Made by a program: the position numbers and the translations under genes. From Rugosimonospora sp040255525 (lineage in GTDB: Bacteria; Actinomycetota; Actinomycetes; Mycobacteriales; Micromonosporaceae): a DNA stretch of 64,000 nucleotides. Of the stretch, positions 1-8,971 are shown one piece after another. How positions within the stretch are numbered: position 1 is the stretch's first letter; each line of letters begins with the position of its first letter. Below the pieces are notes generated by a model, which had not been told where the DNA came from, searched no databases, and saw nothing but the letters and a program-made list of their open reading frames with translations. The stretch spans positions 1 to 64,000 of the forward strand of contig JBDZVD010000005.1 in NCBI GenBank assembly GCA_040255525.1, written 5' to 3'.

Positions 1-271
1 CGGGCACGGTGAAGATCACGTCCGCCGCAATGCCCGATCCTGCCGCCGCACCCGGCCAGGCCGTCGCGTGCGGGTGCCAGGCCGGGACCGACGCGCCGGC
101 CGGGTGGACGGTGCGGGCCGGCAGCACGCGGCCGGTGACCGATGCCGGCCGGGCCGGGGACATCGGCTGCCAGTCCTTCGCGCGCGGGGCCGCCTGCACC
201 ACTCGCGCGTCCAGCAACACGGTACTCAGGACCGCGAGGAACGCGACCGGGACCAGTCCACGCTTCATCAT
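1..271 (-). CDS. Secreted protein, N-terminal part (runs off the left edge)
   Basis: About 90 residues are visible. The protein opens with a signal peptide (MKRGLVPVAFLAVLSTVLL, then a VVQAAP cleavage-like site) followed by a Pro/Ala/Arg-rich low-complexity stretch. Start: an ATG at 271-269 overlaps the stop of the upstream gene (ATGATGA), so the two genes are translationally coupled. The next ATG at 268-266 is an equal alternative. From family knowledge, LamG/DNRLRE proteins in actinomycetes are often followed by RHS-repeat or polymorphic-toxin proteins with this kind of leader. That is only a guess here, because no RHS repeat lies inside the window. Confidence 0.6.
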   Translation of the reverse strand, partial: MMKRGLVPVAFLAVLSTVLLDARVVQAAPRAKDWQPMSPARPASVTGRVLPARTVHPAGASVPAWHPHATAWPGAAAGSGIAADVIFTVP

Positions 272-3200
272 TGCCCCACCGCCGGTGTGATGTCCTGGAA
301 CAGGTCGGCGGCCTCGGCGGCGCTGAGCACGCCGGTGTACGCGCGGACCTGGTCGATCTGGCCCGGCCAGAAGTCGTAGCCGGTCGATTTGTACTTGCTG
401 CGCCCGATGGTCAGCCCGCCGGTGGCGTTCCATCCGGAGAAGTACGCCGGCAGCTGCGTCGCCGCGTAGTCGCCGGTACCCGGGACGTAGAGGCGCACCA
501 TCCGGGCCGGCGCGTCATACACGCCCACCAGCAGTACCCACTGGTCCAGCACCGAGACATCCAGCGGCACCGACGCCTTGGCGAACTGCCAGGACGTGCC
601 GGACGGGGTCGACCCGTCGATCACCGACATGGCCAGGCACCAGCGCAGCACCTTCTTGCTGGTGCCATCGGACTGCGTCTCGGTGAACGAGCGGGCGCCG
701 AGGTAGAACGGGCTCTGCACGGTGCCGTCCTGGCTGACCGCGGTGACCGTGGCGGCCGGCAGCGCCCCGCCGAGCAGCTCGCTGTCCAGCCGAACCCAGG
801 CGGCGACGCTGAAGCTGCCGTCGGTGCGCAGCGGCGGCGTACTGGTGGCCAGCCACTGGTCGGTGCCGTTGAGCGAGACGGCACCGCCGAAGGCGCCGCT
901 ATCCGTCCACAGTGGAGATCCGGTCGCCGTGGCCGGCCGCGCGTTGCCCGAGGAGTCGGCGGCCACCGCGCCGCTCACCTCGTCCAGCGCCCACCAGCCC
1001 TCGGGCCGGACCGGCCGGGTGGCCAGCTGGTAGATCTCTGCGTCCGCGTCACCGTACGCGCTGTCGAACGGCACGTCGGAGAGCACCCGGTCGTAGACGC
1101 GCACGTCGTCCAGGTCGCCGTTCCAGTAGTCGACCACCGTGCCGCGCCACCAGGCCGAGCCGAGACGCACCGGCCCGTTGGCCGGCCACATGGCCGGCGC
1201 GGCGGCCCGTGCCACCAGCGCCCCGTCCACGTACAGACGCACCTGGTTGTCGCCCTGGTCGTACTCGACGGCCAGGTGGGTCCAGGCGTTCGCCCGGGGT
1301 GCGTGGGCGTCATCGGAGTAGAGGAAAGTCCAGGTGTACGGGTCGGCGTCGGCCGACTGCAGCGCGATGCGCCACCGGCCGACTCCGGCCGAGTCGTGCC
1401 CGAACCCGAGGTAGAACAGGCTGCCGAAGCTGCCCGAGGCGGCCACCGCCGTGCGGTTGTCGGCCGGCAGCGAGTCGAGCCGCACCCACGCCGATACCGA
1501 CCAGCTCTTCGTGGTGTCTACCGCGGGGCCGGCGGTGACCCCGGCACCAGTGCTGCCGTCCAGATGCAGTGCCCGGCCGATCCGCCCGGAAGCGGTCCAC
1601 GACGTGCCCCCGGACAGCGTCGCCGGTACCGGCCCGCCGGCCGTGGTGCCCGCTGTCTCGTCGAACTTCCACTGTGCGACCGGGGCGGTGGGCGGGCCGA
1701 CCTGGAAGTCGTAGGTCGCGCATGCGGTGCCGACCACCCCGGACGCGCTGACCGGGCAGACGTGCAGGCTGTTGAGCAGCTCGTGCCGGGGTGTGACCAG
1801 GACGGCAGCGGTCCCAGCGGTCGCCGTCACCTGCTCCGGCGCGCTCAGGTCATCGACGCTGTACCGGTAGCCGGCCACGTTCGTCGGGTCGGCCACGGTG
1901 AAGGTGAACGTACCGGGCTGGCCGACGCCGCCGTGCGGGATGCCGAGACCGGCCGGGTACGCGCTCGAACTCACCTGGGGAAGCGCGGTCGGGGCTACGT
2001 TGGACACGGTGAACTCACACCACGGCGTCCAGGCGCTGTAGTCGATGCCGTCGTACGCGCGCACGTGCCACGAGTACGTCTGTCCGTCGGTGAGGGCCGG
2101 CATCGCCACCTGGGCGGTCAGCCAGCTCGCCGACTTGGTGAAGGCGGTGGCCAGCAGCGAGCCGAACGCGTCCCACGCCCCGGTGGCGGCGTTGTAGTGG
2201 TGCATCCCGAACTGAGCCTGCACACCCCGGTTGTCCTGGGTACCGTCCGGGTCGTACACCTGCGAGGTCAGCGAGGGCACCGAGCCGGCCGGGAGCGTCG
2301 TGGTGCTGATGTACGGCCGGTTCGCGCCGGTGACGCACGGGGTGCCGGGCAGCGTGCTGGCCGCCCTCGGCGTGGCCGGAGGGGTGTTGTACGTGATGAT
2401 CATTCTCGGGCTGCCCGGGTCGAACCCGTGCCAGCCGGTGACCGTACTCTCGTCGTGCGCCCGCAGACCCACGGTGGTGTTGCTCCAGCCGGCCGCCGCC
2501 GCCCTGACGATCATCGGGGTGACGTTGAACTCGACGTTGCCGTTCGGGCAGGAGCCGTACCCGTAGTCGGATTTGACGTTGGCGTAGTTGGTGGCCCAGT
2601 TCGGTTGCTTGTTCCACGTCGTGCTGGAGCTGATGGCGCCGGTCAGCCACAGATCGGTCTGCGTCTTGTACGCGGAGCCGCACCCGTAGGACTTGTTCTC
2701 CAGGATGCGGAACGTCGCGGCGATGATGTGCTTGCCGTTGACATTGTCGGTGTCCATCTGGAAGAACGACCGCTTGACCCCCGAGCCGTAGCTCCCGGTC
2801 TCGGCGTAGGGGTGCGACGGCGCGAGGCCGTACGCCGCGCTCGGGAACGCCTTGTCCACGTACGTCCAGTGCTGCCTGGAGCCGCTCCAGTCGGGGTCGA
2901 TGTAGAGCGGGAACTGGGCGCCGGACAGCATGCGGCCATCCGGGTGCACGGTCACCGAACCGGCCCCGACGCTCTGTGCCATCACCCGCCGGGTGCCCTT
3001 CGCGTCCCACATCAATGGTGGCCCGGAATGGAACACCTCGACTCCCTGCGGGGTCGCCGCGCGCAGCCCGCCGGCACCGTCGTCGCGGACTCGGACGCCC
3101 GAGCCGTGCACACCGAAGCGGAGGGCACGCAGGGCCGGGTTGGCCGCCGCCCGCGCGTCGGCGACCACCAGCACCTCGGAGAAGCCGGTCGCGGTCGCGG

Positions 3201-3657
3201 TGAGCTTCAAATCGACGCCGGGCAGCACCTCCGGGTAGGTCGCCACGTTGCCGGACAGCACCGGGTGTGGCAGGACGGCCGGCCACGTCGTGGTGACCGA
3301 CCGGGAACCGTCGGCGATGACCGCCAGAGTGCTGTCCCCGCCGCCCGAGAACGTCATCGAGACGCTGGTCGCGCGCGGCGCGACCGTCCCGTCCGCGGCG
3401 ACCCGCAGGGTGGGGTCCACGTCGACCCAGCCGGGACCCCGGCGCACCCAGCGGGGCACCACCGAAGTCTCCGAGGTGTACGTGCCGTCCGGGTTGCGGA
3501 AGACCTGCCGGGTCTCGGTGCGCGCCGCGATGATCTCGACCCGGTGGCCACGAGGTGGCTGCACCGGCGCCGACCAGGCGACCCGCGTCGCGCTGACCAC
3601 GGCGACCGGCAGAAGTACCGCTGACACCACACCCAGGACCGCGGAACGCACGCGCAC
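268..3657 (-). CDS. Large secreted LamG/DNRLRE-domain protein
   Basis: About 1129 residues. After the signal peptide (VLGVVSAVLLPVAVVSA) comes a region found in actinobacterial DNRLRE proteins, then a DNRLRE-like beta domain (roughly residues 260-430; typical sequence SSTTWNKQPNW). A fibronectin-like linker follows, then two LamG/concanavalin-type jelly rolls (roughly 680-880 and 890-1125), each with the LamG sequence SFSVAAWVRLD or SWSVSAWVRLD. Such proteins act outside the cell as sugar-binding or adhesive modules. I chose the GTG at 3657 because a purine-rich ribosome site (GAGGGGAG, about 3663-3670) lies 5-6 bases upstream; in-frame ATGs at 3720 and 3702 have none as good. The stop overlaps the start of the next secreted gene. 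Confidence 0.85.
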   Translation of the reverse strand: MRVRSAVLGVVSAVLLPVAVVSATRVAWSAPVQPPRGHRVEIIAARTETRQVFRNPDGTYTSETSVVPRWVRRGPGWVDVDPTLRVAADGTVAPRATSVSMTFSGGGDSTLAVIADGSRSVTTTWPAVLPHPVLSGNVATYPEVLPGVDLKLTATATGFSEVLVVADARAAANPALRALRFGVHGSGVRVRDDGAGGLRAATPQGVEVFHSGPPLMWDAKGTRRVMAQSVGAGSVTVHPDGRMLSGAQFPLYIDPDWSGSRQHWTYVDKAFPSAAYGLAPSHPYAETGSYGSGVKRSFFQMDTDNVNGKHIIAATFRILENKSYGCGSAYKTQTDLWLTGAISSSTTWNKQPNWATNYANVKSDYGYGSCPNGNVEFNVTPMIVRAAAAGWSNTTVGLRAHDESTVTGWHGFDPGSPRMIITYNTPPATPRAASTLPGTPCVTGANRPYISTTTLPAGSVPSLTSQVYDPDGTQDNRGVQAQFGMHHYNAATGAWDAFGSLLATAFTKSASWLTAQVAMPALTDGQTYSWHVRAYDGIDYSAWTPWCEFTVSNVAPTALPQVSSSAYPAGLGIPHGGVGQPGTFTFTVADPTNVAGYRYSVDDLSAPEQVTATAGTAAVLVTPRHELLNSLHVCPVSASGVVGTACATYDFQVGPPTAPVAQWKFDETAGTTAGGPVPATLSGGTSWTASGRIGRALHLDGSTGAGVTAGPAVDTTKSWSVSAWVRLDSLPADNRTAVAASGSFGSLFYLGFGHDSAGVGRWRIALQSADADPYTWTFLYSDDAHAPRANAWTHLAVEYDQGDNQVRLYVDGALVARAAAPAMWPANGPVRLGSAWWRGTVVDYWNGDLDDVRVYDRVLSDVPFDSAYGDADAEIYQLATRPVRPEGWWALDEVSGAVAADSSGNARPATATGSPLWTDSGAFGGAVSLNGTDQWLATSTPPLRTDGSFSVAAWVRLDSELLGGALPAATVTAVSQDGTVQSPFYLGARSFTETQSDGTSKKVLRWCLAMSVIDGSTPSGTSWQFAKASVPLDVSVLDQWVLLVGVYDAPARMVRLYVPGTGDYAATQLPAYFSGWNATGGLTIGRSKYKSTGYDFWPGQIDQVRAYTGVLSAAEAADLFQDITPAVGQ

Positions 3658-3795
3658 GACTGCTCCCCTCACGGCTCGACCGGTGCCGCGAAATATAGCC
3701 ATCTGTAGATCACCGGGCATCCACTCGGCGGCGTGTCCCGACGTACCGCGCTGGTTGCAGGCCGGCGGCGGGCAAAACTCCCGCGGTATCGGCGC

Positions 3796-4485
3796 TTATC
3801 GCTCCATGGACAGCGTGCCGGGTGAGTGGGGCGTGACCAGGCCCGACTCGTACGCGACCACGACCGCCTGGGCTCGGCTAGACAGGCCGAGCTTGGCCAT
3901 CGTCCGGTTGAGGTGCGTCTTGACCGTCGCGTCGCTGACCCCGAGCCACCGCGCGATGTCCGCATTGGACAGGCCGGTGGCCACGAGCCGGAGCACCTCC
4001 AGTTCCCGCGAGGTGAGCGCGGCCAGGTCCGCCCCGCTCGCCATGAGCTGGCCGCGCCGCGAAACGGTGTACGCGTCGACCAGCCGGCGCATGACGTTCG
4101 ACGCGAAGAGCATGTCGCCGGTCGCGACCGTCGCGACCGCCGCGAGCAGGCGCTCCGGGCTGGTCTCCTTGAACAGGAACCCGGCCGCCCCCGCGCGCAG
4201 CGCGGCGTAGACGTACTCGTCCAGGTCGAAGGTGGTGAGGATGAGCACCTTCGGCGGGTCCGGCGCCCCGGCGGCGATGATCCGCTCGGTGGCCACGATG
4301 CCGCTCGTGCCCGGCATGCGGATGTCCATCAGCACCACGTCCGGGCGGACGCGGGCCGCCTCGGCGACCGCCTGCTCGGCGCTGGCGGCCTCGGCGACGA
4401 CCTCGAACCCGGGCGTGGCCCGGATCAGCGCGGCCAGCCCGGCCAGGATCAGCATCTCGTCGTCGACGATCATCACCCGGATCAC
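3796..4485 (-). CDS. NarL/LuxR-family response regulator
   Basis: 229 residues with an N-terminal receiver domain. Acidic residues D8/D9 and phospho-acceptor D54 (VVLMDIRMPG) are present, with the conserved Lys in FLFKE. A LuxR-type helix-turn-helix sits near residues 155-215 (LTSRELEVLRLVATGLSNAD). It follows the histidine kinase by 3 bases, so the two form one operon and very likely a cognate pair. The input signal and target genes cannot be read. The neighbouring secreted-protein genes on the same strand are candidate targets by position only. Confidence 0.95.
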   Translation of the reverse strand: MIRVMIVDDEMLILAGLAALIRATPGFEVVAEAASAEQAVAEAARVRPDVVLMDIRMPGTSGIVATERIIAAGAPDPPKVLILTTFDLDEYVYAALRAGAAGFLFKETSPERLLAAVATVATGDMLFASNVMRRLVDAYTVSRRGQLMASGADLAALTSRELEVLRLVATGLSNADIARWLGVSDATVKTHLNRTMAKLGLSSRAQAVVVAYESGLVTPHSPGTLSMER

Positions 4486-4488
4486 GGT

Positions 4489-5676
4489 TCACCGCGCCAG
4501 CGGAAGCACGAGGGTCACCTCGAAGCCGGTGCCGATCGGGCCGGCGGTAAGCGTACCGCCGTAGATGCGGGCCCGCTCGTGCATGCCGACCAGCCCGAAG
4601 CCGGCGTCGCCGGCCGGCCGGACCGCACCGGGTTCGGTCGGCGCGCCCTCGTCGGTGACGCGTACGGTCAGCGTGTCGGCGCACCAGTGCAGGCCGACCG
4701 TGGCGACTGGTGGCCGGGCGTGCTTGATGACGTTCGTCAGCGCCTCCTGGATGATCCGGTACACACACAGCTGGGGGCCTTTGGCCAGCGAGGCCGGCGC
4801 CCCGGTCACCACCTCACGCACCGTCGCGCCGGCCGCGCGCACCCGCTGGAAAAGGTCCGGCAGGCCGGACAGTCCGGCATTGGCGTCGAGCAGGTCGCGT
4901 TGCCCGTCCGCGTCGGGCGGGTAGTGCCGCAGGACGGTCAGCATCCGGCGCATCGCCCCGAGCGAGTCGGCCGCGGTGGCCTCGATGACCCGCAGCGCGC
5001 TGCGGGCCGCGGTCGGGTCGGCATCCAGCAGGTAGCGCCCCGATCCGGCCTGGACGGCGATGACCGACATGTGGTGGGCAACGACATCGTGCAGTTCCTG
5101 GGCGATGCGGCTCTGCTCGTTGGCGACCGCCTGGCGTGCCCGCTCTTCCTGCTCGTAACGCAGGCGGTCGGCCAGGATCCGCAGGCTGGCACCGCGTTCG
5201 GCCAGCCGCCGGGTGCCGTCGCCGAAGAACCAGGCGATCACCGAGATCATGACGGCGATCGCGGCGCTCACCCCGTGCATTCCGGGCTCGGCCAGCCGAG
5301 CCGCCCACAGGAACAGCGCGACGACCAGCCCCATGCAGACCAGCGACACGCGGCGGGGCCGGTAGGACGCGACCGAGTACAGCGCGAGCACCGCGCCGAA
5401 CGTGATCACCGAGTGGTAGTAGGCCAAGGTCAGATAGACCGCCCCGGCGAGGTACGACACCGTGAACGACCCGACCGGCCACCGCCGGCGCGCGATCAGC
5501 GGCAGGTGCACCGCCGCGAGCAGGAGCCGGCCGAGCGGGTCGATGTTTCGCCAGAGGTCGGCCGGATCGGGCCAGTGACCGACGAAATATTCGGTCACCC
5601 ACGTCATCCACGCCACGAGCACGACATCGAACATGACGCCGGCGTTCACCCGCAGAAACACGGAGACTAGCCGCAC
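4489..5676 (-). CDS. Sensor histidine kinase, NarL-partner type
   Basis: About 395 residues. An N-terminal membrane region of several hydrophobic segments has no large extracellular domain. It is followed by a HisKA_3 dimerisation helix with the phospho-acceptor His in QSRIAQELHDVVAHHM and a HATPase domain (glycine-rich loop GFGLVGMHERARIYGG near the C-terminus). I chose the GTG at 5676 because GAGG lies 7 bases upstream; a longer in-frame start at 5742 is possible. The small membrane input region suggests sensing in or at the membrane, as in LiaS/DesK-type kinases; this is inference. It is transcribed with the response regulator 3 bases downstream. Confidence 0.92.
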   Translation of the reverse strand: MRLVSVFLRVNAGVMFDVVLVAWMTWVTEYFVGHWPDPADLWRNIDPLGRLLLAAVHLPLIARRRWPVGSFTVSYLAGAVYLTLAYYHSVITFGAVLALYSVASYRPRRVSLVCMGLVVALFLWAARLAEPGMHGVSAAIAVMISVIAWFFGDGTRRLAERGASLRILADRLRYEQEERARQAVANEQSRIAQELHDVVAHHMSVIAVQAGSGRYLLDADPTAARSALRVIEATAADSLGAMRRMLTVLRHYPPDADGQRDLLDANAGLSGLPDLFQRVRAAGATVREVVTGAPASLAKGPQLCVYRIIQEALTNVIKHARPPVATVGLHWCADTLTVRVTDEGAPTEPGAVRPAGDAGFGLVGMHERARIYGGTLTAGPIGTGFEVTLVLPLAR

Positions 5677-5784
5677 CCTGTCGACCTCACAACCGCTCGT
5701 CGCGCCGTCCGGGATCCCGACGATACCGCTCCCTGCTCGCACCGGTGGTCCCGCGGCAAGCCATCCTTTCCCCGACGGGGATGT

Positions 5785-7197
5785 CTACTGGGTAGGGCAA
5801 CCGCTAGGCGGGTTGTTGTACTCCTTGGTGTAGACGCGCACCAGCATCCGCCGGTTCGCGTACTCGGTGAACGTCCACAGGTGCCCGTTGCCGGCCGAGT
5901 CCACCCAGTAGCTGACCTGCTCGGCGTTGTCCACGAACGTACCCTTGGCCGGGCAGATCCCGTCGCCGTCGTGCTCGTACCACAGTTCGCTGCTGTCGTT
6001 GCCGGGCACGGTCCGGGAGATGAAGAACTCCGGGCGGCTGGAACTGGCGTTGGGCCGCTCCATCACGCCCTGAACGCCCTCGAAGTTGGTCGTGGCCAGC
6101 TTCGTCGCGGTCACCGCGGCCGTGGACCCGGTGGTGATCCGGTTGACGAGGTCGGCGGTCGACCAGTTGACGATCCGGACCGGTACACCGGACGCCGACA
6201 TGTCCGTGGTGTTGCGGTACTCCGACGACACGATCGAGTTGTCCGACCACTGCAGCGAAATGCCGGAGAAGCACAGCCCGGCGTCGAGGCTGGTCGGTGT
6301 CGTCGTGCAACCCGACGGCGTGGTCGCGAACTGTCCGACCTGCACCATCACGTACCGGTACCCGGCCGCGCAGACCCGGCCGCCGATCACGCCGATGTCG
6401 TTGACACCCGGTGCGCCACCGTTCGCGCCGCACGTGGTGTCGTACGGGATCCGGTACGTGCGGCGGGTGTCGAACACCATGAAGCCGCTACCGTGCCTGG
6501 CCACGAACAGGTACGGGCCGTACCAGACGGCGCCGCCGCCGTGGACGTCGCAGATCGGCGTGATGAGGTTCCCGTTCGCCGTCGGCGCCACCAACATCAC
6601 GTGCCGGTACGCACTGTGCGTGCCGTCGGTGTACGGCCGCTGGATGAAGGTCGCGCGCAGCCCGACCGAGCGCCCCGAGTCGTTGGGTACGCTGGTGCAC
6701 CGGCCCCGGTTGCCGGAGTTGGCCGGCTGCCGCCAGATCGCCACGACCTCGTCGCCGCCGGCCGCGTACCCGCTGTCCTGCTGGGCGTCCTGGGTACTGG
6801 TCACCGCCTGCGGCATCCAGGCGTCGGACGACTCGTCGCTGCCCGAGAAGCACCACGCCGCCAGCGTGTACGTCGCGTCCGCGGCGGCCACGGCCGCCTT
6901 GGCCGAGGAGCACTGGCTGGCCGACTTGTAATACATCTTCTGGTTCGTGTGGCTGAACACCTGGGCCAGCCCCGGGCTGCCATCGGCCGCGAGAGTGCCG
7001 GCGCTGTACGCGGCGTCGACCGCGGCCAGGTTCGCCGCCGGCTGCGGGTGCCACACCAGCTTCTGCAGGCCCGACGTGCTCTTGCCGGAGTCCACCACCG
7101 GCTTGACGTTGTTCCAGCTCACCGCCCAGGCCGTGCCGCCGGCGACGAGCACGGGCACCGCCGCGACCGCGGCCAGCCACATCCACCGGGTACGCAT
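5785..7197 (-). CDS. Secreted protein of unknown function
   Basis: About 470 residues. The signal peptide (MRTRWMWLAAVAAVPVLVAGG) is followed by a Ser/Thr/Gly-rich exported protein with scattered cysteines, suggesting extracytoplasmic disulfides. I recognise no catalytic motif. Several Trp/Tyr-rich repeats could belong to a beta-propeller, but no blade pattern is clear. I chose the ATG at 7197 because GGGAGG (7204-7209) lies six bases upstream; the ATG at 7203 directly abuts that site and is too close. It is divergent from the ammonium transporter, with about 250 bases between. Confidence 0.8.
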   Translation of the reverse strand: MRTRWMWLAAVAAVPVLVAGGTAWAVSWNNVKPVVDSGKSTSGLQKLVWHPQPAANLAAVDAAYSAGTLAADGSPGLAQVFSHTNQKMYYKSASQCSSAKAAVAAADATYTLAAWCFSGSDESSDAWMPQAVTSTQDAQQDSGYAAGGDEVVAIWRQPANSGNRGRCTSVPNDSGRSVGLRATFIQRPYTDGTHSAYRHVMLVAPTANGNLITPICDVHGGGAVWYGPYLFVARHGSGFMVFDTRRTYRIPYDTTCGANGGAPGVNDIGVIGGRVCAAGYRYVMVQVGQFATTPSGCTTTPTSLDAGLCFSGISLQWSDNSIVSSEYRNTTDMSASGVPVRIVNWSTADLVNRITTGSTAAVTATKLATTNFEGVQGVMERPNASSSRPEFFISRTVPGNDSSELWYEHDGDGICPAKGTFVDNAEQVSYWVDSAGNGHLWTFTEYANRRMLVRVYTKEYNNPPSGCPTQ

Positions 7198-7340
7198 AGA
7201 CATCCTCCCATCGAGTAGATCGCGTCAACCTACCCGACCCGACCGGTCGACACTGCCCCGTGGCGACGGTTCGGCCCAGCCGGAGCCGATGGCGCGGGCC
7301 GCCGGCACGATCGCCGGCGTTTCGGCGTGGGGCGGCTGCC

Positions 7341-7378
7341 GTAACACGGTGGAAATGCTCAGGTGAGCAGCTCGAAAC
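7341..7378 (+). promoter_or_regulatory. GlnR-type box upstream of amt
   Basis: The sequence shows GTAAC-N6-GAAAT (7341-7356), a 6-base gap, then GTGAG-N6-GAAAC (7363-7378). This repeats the known actinobacterial GlnR architecture (gTnAC-n6-GaAAC twice, 22-bp period) exactly in spacing, with one mismatch in each of two quarter-sites. It ends 66 bases before the amt start codon. Activation of amt by GlnR under nitrogen limitation is the expected role. Confidence 0.75.
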
Positions 7379-7444
7379 GTGGGCGTTGGAACCTCGGGCC
7401 GGGCAGCGTCGCCCTTCGATCCTCAACGGCGGAAAGGATGCCCC

Positions 7445-8791
7445 ATGCCGACCGAGTTGAACGCGGGCGACACCGCCTGGCTGTTGGTCAGCGCCGCCAT
7501 GGTCCTGTTGATGGTGCCGGGCCTGGCGCTGTTCTACGGCGGCATGGTGCGGGCAAAGAGCACGCTGAACATGATGATGATGAGCCTCGCGTGCCTGCCG
7601 GTGATCACGGCCGTGTGGGTGATCTACGGGTTCACGCTGGCATTCGGCCCAGACAGCGGGCTGGGCCTCATCGGCGACCTTAAGTACGTGGGGATGTCGG
7701 ACATCACGCCCGACACGATCACCGGTACGGTGCCGACCACGGTGTTCGCCGCGTTCCAGCTCATGTTCGCCATCATCACGGCGGCGCTGCTCAGCGGCGC
7801 GATCGCCGACCGGGCGCGGTTCGCGTCGTGGCTGGTCTTCCTGACCGCGTGGGTGACCCTGGTGTACCTCCCGATCGCGCACTGGGTCTTCAACCCGGGC
7901 GGCTGGATCGCCACCAACCTCCACGTCCTGGACCTTGCCGGCGGCACCGTCGTCGAGATCAACTCCGGTGTGTCGGGGCTCGCGCTGGCCCTCGTGCTGC
8001 GTCCGCGGCTGGGCTTCCGGGCCGACCCCATGCGCCCGCACAACATGCCGCAGGTGGTGCTCGGCGCCGGCCTGCTGTGGTTCGGATGGTTCGGGTTCAA
8101 CGCGGGCTCGGCGATCACCGCCGGTGGTGGCGCCGGCATGGCGTTCCTGAACACGCAGGTGGCCGCCGCCACCGCCGTGGGCAGCTGGCTGTTGGTGGAA
8201 CGGCTGCGTGACGGCAAGGCCACCACGCTGGGTGCCGCGTCTGGTGCGGTGGCCGGACTGGTGGCCATCACCCCCTCGTGCGGGTCGGTCAACCCGCTGG
8301 GCGCTCTGGTCATCGGTGCGGCCGCCGGCTTGGCCTGCTCGTACGCGGTGGGCCTGAAGCATCGCCTCAACTACGACGACTCGCTGGACGTCGCCGGCAT
8401 ACACGGCGTTGGCGGGCTGGTCGGCATGCTGCTCATCGGCGTACTCGCCACGGCCACCGTGACCGGTGGAGACGACGGCCTGCTGTACGGCGGTGGACTC
8501 GGCCTGCTCGGCCGGCAGGCCGCGGCGTCCGTGGCGGTGACGGTATACGCATTCGCCACCACCTGGCTTGTCGCCACGGTCATCCAGCGCACCATCGGCT
8601 TCCGGGTCGAGCAGAGCCACGAACGCTCCGGCCTGGACCTCATCGTGCACGGGGAGACGGCGTACGACCTGGGCATCGCACCGTCCGGTCAGCTCGCTGG
8701 CATACTCGGCCGGCCGGCCGCCCAACCGACCGGCCCCGATGAAGCGACAGGCCAGCAGACGGCGGCCGTGCCGGGCGTACCGCCGGCATGA
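7445..8791 (+). CDS. amt: Ammonium transporter (Amt family)
   Basis: 448 residues with about eleven hydrophobic segments. It moves ammonium/ammonia across the cytoplasmic membrane. Family marks: the N-terminal FYGGMVRAKS region, the first pore His in LPIAHWVFNPGGW, the second pore His in DVAGIHGVGG, and the GFNAGSA stretch. I chose the ATG at 7445 because AAAGGA lies just upstream; a longer reading frame back to 7379 would run into the GlnR box. Unlike the usual actinobacterial amt-glnK-glnD operon, no glnK or glnD follows: the next gene is convergent and unrelated. It is therefore a stand-alone, probably accessory, copy. Confidence 0.96.
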   Translation: MPTELNAGDTAWLLVSAAMVLLMVPGLALFYGGMVRAKSTLNMMMMSLACLPVITAVWVIYGFTLAFGPDSGLGLIGDLKYVGMSDITPDTITGTVPTTVFAAFQLMFAIITAALLSGAIADRARFASWLVFLTAWVTLVYLPIAHWVFNPGGWIATNLHVLDLAGGTVVEINSGVSGLALALVLRPRLGFRADPMRPHNMPQVVLGAGLLWFGWFGFNAGSAITAGGGAGMAFLNTQVAAATAVGSWLLVERLRDGKATTLGAASGAVAGLVAITPSCGSVNPLGALVIGAAAGLACSYAVGLKHRLNYDDSLDVAGIHGVGGLVGMLLIGVLATATVTGGDDGLLYGGGLGLLGRQAAASVAVTVYAFATTWLVATVIQRTIGFRVEQSHERSGLDLIVHGETAYDLGIAPSGQLAGILGRPAAQPTGPDEATGQQTAAVPGVPPA

Positions 8792-8923
8792 CCCATTCCG
8801 CAGCCATGGATACCCAGGGGTAGGCCGCCTCCCCGTCCCGGATGGACCGCTCCACCGCGGCTATCGGCAGCGGATCGCGGATCGGGTAGAAGCACGCAGC
8901 CGCTGAGCGAAGAAGTCGCGGTT

Positions 8924-8963
8924 GCGTGGGCAACCGATCCAGTCCGAGACCGGTTGCCCACGC
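8924..8963. terminator. Perfect 13-bp hairpin between convergent genes
   Basis: The arms GCGTGGGCAACCG (8924-8936) and CGGTTGCCCACGC (8951-8963) are perfect reverse complements around a 14-base loop. The hairpin lies between the convergent amt and subtilase genes, ending 9 bases from the subtilase stop. No T-run follows, which is common for actinomycete terminators. It is probably bidirectional. Confidence 0.8.
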
Positions 8964-8971
8964 TCTTCACA

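Noticed and set aside
142..3624. A 1160-residue open frame on the plus strand
   Set aside because: It is the antisense of the LamG gene; its sequence is Arg/Gly/Pro-rich without domains, as expected of a high-GC shadow frame.
6488..8725. A 745-residue minus-strand frame across amt
   Set aside because: It is an antisense frame of the ammonium transporter and the neighbouring secreted-protein gene; no family motif or start site.
8924..8963. Hairpin considered as a regulatory operator
   Set aside because: Its position between two convergent stop codons fits a terminator better; no gene starts nearby.
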